Source: Bacilli bacterium
Lineage (GTDB): Bacteria; Bacillota_I; Bacilli_A; RF39; UBA660
NCBI GenBank assembly: GCA_017888105.1
Contig: JAGHGS010000105.1
Span: 1-10,673 of the forward strand
Reading direction: 5' to 3'
Length of the DNA: 10,673 nt
Of this stretch, positions 1 through 5,420 are shown piece after piece. The notes under the pieces are model-generated. The model saw only the letters and a program-made list of their open reading frames with translations, did no database searches and was not told the DNA's origin. Positions within the stretch are counted from its first letter, which is position 1. The number at the start of each line of letters is the position of its first letter. The translations under genes were made by a program, and so were the position numbers.

Positions 1-22
1 ACTTTTAAATTGGAATTATTTA

Positions 23-31
23 TGTTATAAT
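23..31 (+). promoter_or_regulatory. Extended -10 promoter of tRNA-Trp
   Basis: TGTTATAAT is an extended -10 (TG at 23-24, perfect TATAAT at 26-31) about 23 bases before the mature tRNA. No good -35 is visible at the expected distance, so recognition probably relies on the extended -10. The promoter belongs to the tRNA unit. Confidence 0.6.
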
Positions 32-53
32 TGATTTATCTCTTAGGAGATTT

Positions 54-127
54 AGGGGATTAGTTAAATGGTATAATAGGAGTCTCCAAAACTTTAGTTG
101 GGAGTTCGATTCTCTCATCCCCTGCCA
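54..127 (+). tRNA. tRNA-Trp (anticodon CCA)
   Basis: The sequence folds as a full cloverleaf. The acceptor stem AGGGGAT (54-60) pairs with ATCCCCT, followed by discriminator G and an encoded CCA (125-127). The D stem is GTTA/TAAT and the anticodon stem is GGAGT/ACTTT. The 7-base loop CTCCAAA has anticodon CCA at 86-88, and the T arm has the TTCGATT loop. It reads UGG codons as Trp. The acceptor sequence agrees with what is known of Bacillus tRNA-Trp. It has its own promoter and terminator, so it is a single-tRNA unit. Confidence 0.95.
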
Positions 128-137
128 GATGAATATT

Positions 138-159
138 AACCCTGAATAAGGGTTTTTTT
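138..159 (+). terminator. Intrinsic terminator of tRNA-Trp
   Basis: Stem AACCCT (138-143) and AGGGTT (149-154) encloses a 5-base loop and is followed by a run of T to 159. It sits directly between the tRNA and the next gene, so that gene depends on read-through or on a promoter I cannot identify securely. Confidence 0.85.
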
Positions 160-175
160 ATATTTAGGTTTTATT

Positions 176-472
176 ATGAATGTTAATATTCCATATTCTA
201 TTGGTACTTACTTAAAAAAAGTTGAGAATGGTCAAGAACACTTAGATCGAGTTTTGAAATATATCATAAATGAATATGGCGTATTTGTTATTTTGGTGTT
301 AGATGTTGATAAGGCTCCAAGATTAAGTACAGAGATTAGTGTCGTTGATTTATTAAATAATTGGAAATTGGATGATGGAATTCATTTAAATGAATCTATT
401 GGTACTCGTTTAAGTACTGGTTTAGATTTTTCTAATTGTAATGTTATTTTAACTAGAGAAAGAAAAAATTGA
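176..472 (+). CDS. Hypothetical protein, 98 aa
   Basis: I do not recognise this protein. It is 98 residues, has no signal peptide or membrane segment, and looks soluble and cytoplasmic. A hydrophobic strand (VFVILVLDVD, about residues 36-45) is followed by a short stretch around NNWKLDDGI. A short echo occurs within it (YSIGTYL near the N-terminus, ESIGTRL near residue 74), too brief to call a repeat. The ATG at 176 has only a weak Shine-Dalgarno (TTAGG, 164-168). The stop is 23 bases before the start of the HD/NTP-pyrophosphohydrolase gene, so the two are probably co-transcribed. The composition matches its neighbours. It is a real gene by position, length and coding bias, but its function is unknown. 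Confidence 0.65.
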   Translation: MNVNIPYSIGTYLKKVENGQEHLDRVLKYIINEYGVFVILVLDVDKAPRLSTEISVVDLLNNWKLDDGIHLNESIGTRLSTGLDFSNCNVILTRERKN

Positions 473-483
473 TTTTTGAAATT

Positions 484-490
484 GGAAGGG
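484..490 (+). promoter_or_regulatory. Ribosome binding site fixing the start at 496
   Basis: GGAAGGG lies 5 bases before the ATG at 496. The same frame is open further upstream to a TTG at 469, but that codon lacks a ribosome binding site and would overlap the preceding gene. The ATG is therefore preferred. Confidence 0.7.
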
Positions 491-495
491 TTAGC

Positions 496-1605
496 ATGAA
501 TTATGATTTAAAACAAGAAGTTAAATTATTTATGGTTTTTGATATACTCGGTGATGTTGTTCGAACTGGACCACAACTTTGGCATGTAAGTAGAGAAAGA
601 CTTGAAGATGTTAAAAATCATGTTTTTGATTTGATGTCAATAACAAGAATATTAAAAAAAAATTTGCCTTCGTATCTTGATTACAATAAAATTTTTGATT
701 ATATTTTATGTCATGATTTACCAGAAGCTTTGACTGGTGATATTACTAAATTTCAAGGTATTTCTTCTGTAGAAAAAACAAGAGTTACGAACCTTGCTGT
801 TAATTATTTAGCTAATAAATTTGGAGATATACTTGATTTAAGAACTATTTTAGATAATTATGAAAATCAAGTGGATTTGGAAGCTAAAATTGTTCATATG
901 ATTGATAAAGTACATTCTGCTTCTACTTTTATTAAATATCAGAGTGAAAAGCCTATTGACATAGATGATCCAAGGATTATACCAGAACTTCGAAATCATC
1001 CTTTTGTAGTAAAGAAAATAGAAGAAGGATACGATGTAGCAGATATATTTTATGAGTTTCATTTACAATTTGTTTCAATTAGTGATGAAGAGTGTCTTTA
1101 TTATTCTATTTCAAGAAGTGATGCTGATTGTATTGTTCGACCAATTCAAACGTTTTTAGCAGAAATGTATCATCAAAAATTAGATGGTACTCTCATGCAT
1201 GTAGCGGATGATTTTCCAAAGGATGCTATGATTTATAATGAACAAAGAGTTAATAATGGTGTACAACTTTATCATAAGTTAGTTCGTGATCATATTCCGG
1301 ATATTATATTAGCAAATGGTGAGATACCTATTTACCGTGTATTAAGTGATGATGAATATTGGCAATATCTACTTCTTAAAGATTCTGAAGAATTGGAAGA
1401 AGTTAAAACTGCTTTAAATTTAGTGGAACGTAAAAAAGAACTTGCTGATAAATTAGAATTAATTATAGCAATGGCAGAATATAATGGTTTTACTTTACAA
1501 GATATTATAGAAGAAGCTCGTAAGAAGAAAGAAAAAAATGGAGGATTTCAAAGAAGACTTTTACTTGAAAAAGTTATATTAAAGAAAGATGAAAATGCAA
1601 ATTAA
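496..1605 (+). CDS. HD-domain 5'-nucleotidase fused to MazG-like NTP pyrophosphohydrolase
   Basis: This 369-residue two-domain protein probably acts in cytoplasmic nucleotide-pool sanitation. Residues about 10-150 resemble the YfbR/HDDC2 HD phosphohydrolases. Candidate metal ligands are H42, H73-D74 in the motif CHDLPEALTGD, and D137, with the conserved E77 three residues after the HD pair. In that family the usual substrates are deoxynucleoside 5'-monophosphates. From about residue 256 to the end it resembles the all-alpha NTP pyrophosphohydrolase (MazG/PRA-PH-like) family: YHKLVRDHIPDII, then acidic helices (EELEE and KKELADKLE) that would bind Mg-NTP, and a closing GGFQRR. Chained, an NTP-to-NMP and an NMP-to-nucleoside activity would remove non-canonical nucleotides. 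The substrate is inferred. A region of about 100 residues between the domains is unassigned. The gene lies between the 98-aa gene and the GNAT gene, whose start overlaps its end by 17 bases. Confidence 0.8.
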   Translation: MNYDLKQEVKLFMVFDILGDVVRTGPQLWHVSRERLEDVKNHVFDLMSITRILKKNLPSYLDYNKIFDYILCHDLPEALTGDITKFQGISSVEKTRVTNLAVNYLANKFGDILDLRTILDNYENQVDLEAKIVHMIDKVHSASTFIKYQSEKPIDIDDPRIIPELRNHPFVVKKIEEGYDVADIFYEFHLQFVSISDEECLYYSISRSDADCIVRPIQTFLAEMYHQKLDGTLMHVADDFPKDAMIYNEQRVNNGVQLYHKLVRDHIPDIILANGEIPIYRVLSDDEYWQYLLLKDSEELEEVKTALNLVERKKELADKLELIIAMAEYNGFTLQDIIEEARKKKEKNGGFQRRLLLEKVILKKDENAN

Positions 1606-2062
1606 GAGATTTAGTGAATTAGATGACAATATTTTGGAAAAAATCATTCATAAACATTTTTGTCATTGGTCAAAATTTAATTCAACTATGACGATAGATA
1701 CTACTAGAGAAAAATTTTTAGAATATGCTTTAAATAAAGATGGACTACCTTTTGGTATTGCAATGTTTGATGAAAATGATTTAATAGGATTTTTAGTTTT
1801 TAAAAAAGAATGTTTGTATAAATATCCAGAGTTTACTCCTTGGATTAGTGATGTTATGATTTTTGATAAATATCGAGGAAAAGGATATGGTCGTAAATTA
1901 ATTAGTGAAGCTTTAAAAATATTAAAAAAATTAGGATATAAAAAAGTATATCTTTGGACTGATCAAGCCCCATTATTTTATCAAAAGATTGGGTTTCAGT
2001 TTGTACAAATAGTTGAAAAAAATGAAGGTGGCTATGGAGAACTATATTCTATTGATTGCTAA
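1589..2062 (+). CDS. GNAT family N-acetyltransferase
   Basis: This 157-residue cytoplasmic protein has the GNAT core. A beta strand (ISDVMIFDKY) leads into the acetyl-CoA pyrophosphate loop RGKGYG (residues 96-101), then the helix KLISEALKIL, a strand (KKVYLWTD) and the family ending APLFYQKIGFQ. It should transfer an acetyl group from acetyl-CoA to an amine; the acceptor cannot be told from sequence. The first ATG overlaps the previous gene by 17 bases. A second in-frame ATG at 1595 has slightly better spacing from the weak purine-rich site at 1581-1588 and could be the true start (155 aa). The overlap implies translational coupling to the HD/pyrophosphohydrolase fusion. The closest functional type (amino acid, antibiotic or protein acetylation) is not decidable. 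Confidence 0.88.
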   Translation: MKMQIKRFSELDDNILEKIIHKHFCHWSKFNSTMTIDTTREKFLEYALNKDGLPFGIAMFDENDLIGFLVFKKECLYKYPEFTPWISDVMIFDKYRGKGYGRKLISEALKILKKLGYKKVYLWTDQAPLFYQKIGFQFVQIVEKNEGGYGELYSIDC

Positions 2063-2122
2063 TAGTATTTTATGTTAAATTAATAATTGTAGTTGTGAAA
2101 AATAATTTTGATTTAATTTATT

Positions 2123-2147
2123 TGGAGTGATTGACACTCTATTTTTT
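2123..2147 (+). terminator. Short terminator hairpin after the GNAT gene
   Basis: TGGAGTG (2123-2129) pairs with CACTCTA (2135-2141), with one G-T pair and loop ATTGA, followed by six T. It is about 60 bases after the GNAT stop. The stem is short, so termination may be partial. Its loop and 3' arm also form the -35 of the next promoter. Confidence 0.55.
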
Positions 2148-2159
2148 ATTTGTTATCAT
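2131..2159 (+). promoter_or_regulatory. Sigma-A promoter of the lipoprotein gene
   Basis: A perfect TTGACA -35 (2131-2136), a 17-base spacer and -10 TATCAT (2154-2159) preceded by TGT give an extended -10. Transcription should start near 2166. That excludes the TTG at 2150 as a start codon and supports the ATG at 2183. Confidence 0.8.
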
Positions 2160-2171
2160 ATTTTTATGATA
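2154..2171. promoter_or_regulatory. Inverted repeat over -10 and start site
   Basis: TATCATA (2154-2160) and TATGATA (2165-2171) are perfect 7-base inverted arms around TTTT. They cover the -10 and the expected transcription start, which is a typical place for a repressor operator. The AT-rich background makes chance palindromes more likely, and no regulator is identified. Confidence 0.4.
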
Positions 2172-2182
2172 GGAATGGTGTT

Positions 2183-3112
2183 ATGGTAAAAGGTTTAAAA
2201 GTTTTATTGCTTGTTGTTAGTGTATTATTGGTTGTTGGATGTATGAATTATAAAATTAATATGAGTATTCATGATGATAAAAGTGTTGATGTAAATATGA
2301 GCGTGGAAATTGATTTATATGAGTTCGCTTCTTCAGAAAGTATGCGAGGAATGATTTTAAATGAATTTTATCAAGATGTTTGTGATGCTAATTGTCCTTA
2401 TGATGTTAATTCGAGTGAATATACAACTTGTGTGTATGATTGTTTGGAAAATTATGGTTCTACAGAAGAAGAGCAAAGTAGAATTGAGAAGGCAATAAAA
2501 GATTATTTAGATGAACAATTAAGTTCTTCTGAATTTAATGAAGATGAATTATTTAGTGATGAAAAAAGACAACAATTAGAAGATATGGGATATACGGTAG
2601 AAACTAATTTAGATAAAGAAAATTATACATATCAAGTTACAGTTTATCAAACATATGCAAATATTGATGATGTTTCATCAGCAACGACTGATACTGTTAA
2701 TTTAGCAGATATGTTAAATGGGGATACTAATAATATTTTGTTTCAAAAAATAAATGATGATACTTATCGAGCTCATTTTATTTTTGAAAGTTCTGATGAA
2801 CAAACTGAGAATATAGATATAAGTGATTATATAGATATCAATTATATAGTTAATTTACCGAATGCTGCAGTTAGGAGTAATGCTACTGAAGTAAGTAGTG
2901 ATGAAAAAACATTAACTTGGAATGTTAATTTGATAGATAACAGTGATATTGAATATGAATTTTCTTTTGAACAAAGAAATAATAATCAAAATATGTTTGG
3001 ATTAAGTGATAATATTTTAAAAATTATATCCCTTTGTCTTATTGGTGGTGGTGTGATGGGTTTAATTATTGTGATTACAATACTGATTAAAAGTAGTAAA
3101 AAAGGTGTTTAA
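2183..3112 (+). CDS. Membrane-anchored lipoprotein, LppM-like (tentative)
   Basis: This 309-residue surface protein has an N-terminal lipoprotein signal peptide: a KGLK n-region, a hydrophobic core and lipobox VVGC with lipidated Cys20. The long acidic extracytoplasmic domain runs from residue 21 to about 278. A C-terminal membrane helix follows (IISLCLIGGGVMGLIIVITILI, about residues 281-302), then a basic tail SSKKGV, so it would be anchored at both ends. The domain start (YKINMSIHDDKSVDVNMSVEI) and the later stretch NLPNAAVRSNATEVSSDEKTLTW resemble the LppM/DUF3153 type; this is recognition from memory. Four cysteines occur as CX3C-X11-CX3C (67, 71, 83, 87) in a helical insertion. The ATG at 2183 has AGGA eight bases upstream. 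It is co-transcribed with the 63-aa gene one base downstream. Confidence 0.7.
   Translation: MVKGLKVLLLVVSVLLVVGCMNYKINMSIHDDKSVDVNMSVEIDLYEFASSESMRGMILNEFYQDVCDANCPYDVNSSEYTTCVYDCLENYGSTEEEQSRIEKAIKDYLDEQLSSSEFNEDELFSDEKRQQLEDMGYTVETNLDKENYTYQVTVYQTYANIDDVSSATTDTVNLADMLNGDTNNILFQKINDDTYRAHFIFESSDEQTENIDISDYIDINYIVNLPNAAVRSNATEVSSDEKTLTWNVNLIDNSDIEYEFSFEQRNNNQNMFGLSDNILKIISLCLIGGGVMGLIIVITILIKSSKKGV
3101..3107 (+). promoter_or_regulatory. Ribosome binding site fixing the start at 3114
   Basis: AAAGGTG ends 6 bases before the ATG at 3114 and lies within the last codons of the lipoprotein gene. It favours this ATG over the in-frame GTG at 3105, which overlaps the site itself. Confidence 0.65.
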
Positions 3113-3113
3113 T

Positions 3114-3305
3114 ATGGGACTTTTGGGAGAATTTTTAAAAATATTTTCTGGTTCTACACCAAATGAAAAAGATAAGCAAATACGTTATAAATTATTATTA
3201 GATGAAGCAAAAGCATATGGATTAACAGAAGAAGAAATCGAAGAGTGTATAAAAAGTGGGATTACACCAGAAGAATGGGTAAATGATGGTCACAGTAAAA
3301 AATAA
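3114..3305 (+). CDS. Small acidic protein, 63 aa, unknown
   Basis: I do not recognise this protein. It has 63 residues and no strong membrane segment. It is short and predicted helical, with an amphipathic N-terminus (MGLLGEFLKIF), a basic-acidic middle and a conserved-looking acidic helix (GLTEEEIEECIKSGITPEEW). The TEEEIEECIKSG pattern suggests a small helical bundle. It starts one base after the lipoprotein stop and is followed at once by a terminator, so it is the last gene of a two-gene operon. It is probably cytoplasmic, possibly touching the membrane through its N-terminal helix. A role with the lipoprotein is inferred from position only. Confidence 0.65.
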   Translation: MGLLGEFLKIFSGSTPNEKDKQIRYKLLLDEAKAYGLTEEEIEECIKSGITPEEWVNDGHSKK

Positions 3306-3319
3306 TCTGTAAACTATGG

Positions 3320-3347
3320 AAGAAAACAATAATCGTTTTCTTTTTTT
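3320..3347 (+). terminator. Terminator of the lipoprotein operon
   Basis: AAGAAAAC (3320-3327) pairs with GTTTTCTT (3335-3342) around a 7-base loop and runs into a T tract to 3347. It follows the 63-aa stop by 15 bases. Confidence 0.75.
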
Positions 3348-3348
3348 G

Positions 3349-3357
3349 TGATACAAT
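3349..3357 (+). promoter_or_regulatory. Extended -10 promoter of the SDR gene
   Basis: TGATACAAT (TG at 3349-3350, TACAAT at 3352-3357) begins two bases after the terminator T tract. The matching -35 position falls in the terminator hairpin and is poor. An AGGAGG site (3365-3370) lies 7 bases before the ATG at 3378. Confidence 0.5.
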
Positions 3358-3377
3358 AATAATTAGGAGGATAGAAA

Positions 3378-4262
3378 ATGGATTTAAAAAAGTTATTTGG
3401 TTTTGAAGGAAAAACGGTTGTTATTACAGGAGCAGCATCTGGTATGGCAAAGTCTGCTACTGAATTATTATTAGAGTTAGGAGCTAATATTTATGCGATT
3501 GATATAAATTCAATTGATTTACCTGTAAAAAAGGCTTATCAAGCTGATTTGAGTAAAAAAGAGGAAATTGATCATGTTATTGATGATTTACCAGATAAAA
3601 TTGATGCTTTGTTCTTATGTCATGGAATTGCTGCATTTCCAGGAAATGAATTATTAGTTCAAAAAGTTAATTTTTATAGTCAAAAATATATGACAGAGCA
3701 ATTATTAAGTCGTATAAGTGATCATGGTTCGGTAACATTTATATCTTCAGTTGGAGGATTTGGATGGCAACAGGTTTATACAAAAGCGGTTGAACTTATA
3801 AATGTTCCGACTTGGGAAGAGGCAATGAAATGGTATGATGATCATCCAGATTTAATTCAAAGTGCTTATGTTTTTGCTAAACAATGTTTGCTTTCTTATG
3901 TTACATATAAATGTATGAGTCATGAATTTATTTCTAGAAAAATAAGAATTAATGCTATTAACCCTGGAGATACAACTACTGGTTTAACTGATGATTTTAA
4001 TCGTTCTACTAGTCCTAATGGAGATGCATTAGAAGGAGCAAAAATGATTGAAAATATTTTCCTTAAAAGTTGGAATGGTTATGCTGCAGATGCTAAAGAT
4101 ATGGGTTATCCTTTAGTTGTCATAGGAAGTGATATTTGTTCTTATATGTCTGGACAGTTAATCTATATTGATTATGGTTTAACTTCTAGTTGGACAAGTC
4201 AGGCTTTATTAAGTTCTAATCATAAAACAATTGAAGAAATATCAAATGATTCAAATAATTAA
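3378..4262 (+). CDS. SDR oxidoreductase, 3-alpha-hydroxysteroid dehydrogenase type
   Basis: This 294-residue cytoplasmic NAD(P)-dependent oxidoreductase has the classical short-chain dehydrogenase layout. The cofactor motif is TGAASGMA (residues 17-24), with D42 at the end of the second strand (favouring NAD), ADLS at 56-59 and CHG (81-83) in place of NAG. The catalytic set is N98, S124 in ISSVGG, and Y164-X3-K168 in YVFAK, and PGDTTTGL follows. About 39 residues separate the catalytic Ser and Tyr, far more than the usual dozen. The 3-alpha-HSD/carbonyl reductase and coniferyl-alcohol dehydrogenase subgroup also has an insertion there. The substrate could be a steroid or bile acid, an aromatic alcohol or another carbonyl compound; the sequence does not settle it. 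It is a single-gene unit with a strong AGGAGG site, its own promoter and its own terminator. Confidence 0.85.
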   Translation: MDLKKLFGFEGKTVVITGAASGMAKSATELLLELGANIYAIDINSIDLPVKKAYQADLSKKEEIDHVIDDLPDKIDALFLCHGIAAFPGNELLVQKVNFYSQKYMTEQLLSRISDHGSVTFISSVGGFGWQQVYTKAVELINVPTWEEAMKWYDDHPDLIQSAYVFAKQCLLSYVTYKCMSHEFISRKIRINAINPGDTTTGLTDDFNRSTSPNGDALEGAKMIENIFLKSWNGYAADAKDMGYPLVVIGSDICSYMSGQLIYIDYGLTSSWTSQALLSSNHKTIEEISNDSNN

Positions 4263-4285
4263 AAAGTTCAATAGGAGCTTTTTTT
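4261..4285 (+). terminator. Terminator of the SDR gene
   Basis: AAAAAGTTC (4261-4269) pairs with GAGCTTTTT (4275-4283), with one G-T pair, and runs into T to 4285. It overlaps the stop codon and faces the convergent htrA gene. Confidence 0.8.
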
Positions 4286-4290
4286 GTGTA

Positions 4291-4314
4291 TAAAAAAAGA
4301 GGATTCATCCTCTT
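4291..4314 (-). terminator. Terminator of the abi-htrA unit
   Basis: AAGAGGA (4297-4303) and TCCTCTT (4308-4314) form a perfect 7-base stem with a 4-base loop. A7 at 4292-4298 gives the T tract on the minus strand. The stem includes part of the htrA stop codon. Confidence 0.85.
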
Positions 4315-5419
4315 AACTTTCTGTTAGCATTACTTTAATGTCTTTTTCTTTACCATCTCTTATGATAGTTAAAGTCATTTCATCACCAACATTATGTCTA
4401 TATAAATAATATCTTAAATAGGCATTTGATGGAACATCATTACCATCTACTTTAACTATAATATCTCCTACTTCAAGTCCGGCTTGTTTTGCTGGGCTAT
4501 TTTCTTCAAAGTCGGTTACGATTACACCACTGGTAACATTTGCTTCTCTAATAATTTCATAGTAGTTTCTATCAAAGTATGCACTTGAAACATCTAACAT
4601 ATAAATTCCTAATGCTGGTCTTTCTACTTCTTCACCATTTATCAATTGTTCTGCATATTCTACTGCTGTTTCAATTGGAATTGCAAATCCCATTCCCTCA
4701 ATTGTTGAACTAGCTAGTTTAATTGAAGTGATACCAATTACTTCACCATTTGAGTTTGCAAGTGGACCACCACTATTACCATTATTTATGGCAGCATCTG
4801 TTTGAATTGTATTAACGATCATTGGTGTTTTTGTATTACCACTAGTAAGTTCTACTTCTACTAATCGATCTTTTCCTGATACAATTCCTCTTGTAACACT
4901 CCAAGAATAAGCATTATCTAATGGGGCTCCAATTGCAAATACAGTGTCTCCTAATCTAGCATCTTCACTACTACCAATTTCGGCAACAGCTATGATATAA
5001 TCTTCATCTACGGATAATACAGCAATATCCGAATATACATCGCTTCCTACTACTTCTGCTTTTACAATGGTTTCATCGGTAAATTTTACGTATACGTCAT
5101 CGGCACTATCAATTACGTGATTATTAGTTAAAATATATGCTGTACCATCTTCTGTTTTATAAACAAAGCCAGTACCTGATGAATAAGCTTGTCCGTCTAC
5201 ATAAGTATTTACAACGACTACAGAATCATATACTTTTTCTACGGCTTCAGCGATACCTTCATCTGTTACAGTAACATCTTTTTCTACTTTTGTTACAGTT
5301 GTACCAATTATGTTTGGAAAAAAGTAGAATATTCCATAAAGTGCTAGCATACCAAGTAAAAAGGTAATTATTAGAATTAATCCATTTCTTAATGTTGTAT
5401 TTTTTTTCTTTTCAACCAT
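4313..5419 (-). CDS. htrA: HtrA/DegP-type membrane serine protease with PDZ domain
   Basis: This 368-residue trypsin-fold protease for extracytoplasmic protein quality control has a short cytoplasmic N-terminus (VEKKKNTTLRNG) and one membrane anchor (about residues 13-35). The protease domain lies outside. The catalytic triad is intact: H101 in TNNHV, D131 in SDIAVL and S216 in GNSGGP. One PDZ domain (about 268-365) has the carboxylate-loop region ALGIYM and the usual EENSPAKQAGLEVGDIIVKVDG. The length fits Bacillus HtrA/YkdA/YyxA-type proteins. The ATG at 5419 is one base after the stop of the Abi gene, with an AAGGATGGAT site inside the end of that gene, so translation is probably coupled. 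No separate promoter or CssR-type repeat is seen before it. Confidence 0.93.
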   Translation of the reverse strand: MVEKKKNTTLRNGLILIITFLLGMLALYGIFYFFPNIIGTTVTKVEKDVTVTDEGIAEAVEKVYDSVVVVNTYVDGQAYSSGTGFVYKTEDGTAYILTNNHVIDSADDVYVKFTDETIVKAEVVGSDVYSDIAVLSVDEDYIIAVAEIGSSEDARLGDTVFAIGAPLDNAYSWSVTRGIVSGKDRLVEVELTSGNTKTPMIVNTIQTDAAINNGNSGGPLANSNGEVIGITSIKLASSTIEGMGFAIPIETAVEYAEQLINGEEVERPALGIYMLDVSSAYFDRNYYEIIREANVTSGVIVTDFEENSPAKQAGLEVGDIIVKVDGNDVPSNAYLRYYLYRHNVGDEMTLTIIRDGKEKDIKVMLTES

Positions 5420-5420
5420 T

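Noticed and set aside
136..164. TTAACC-N17-TATATT as a promoter for the 98-aa gene
   Set aside because: The -35 lies in the tRNA terminator stem and transcription would start almost at the ATG, without the ribosome site. The match is weak in an AT-rich background.
850..1062. 70-aa minus-strand reading frame
   Set aside because: It lies opposite the HD-domain coding region and is rich in Phe, Ile and Tyr, as expected of an antisense shadow. No ribosome site or promoter is seen.
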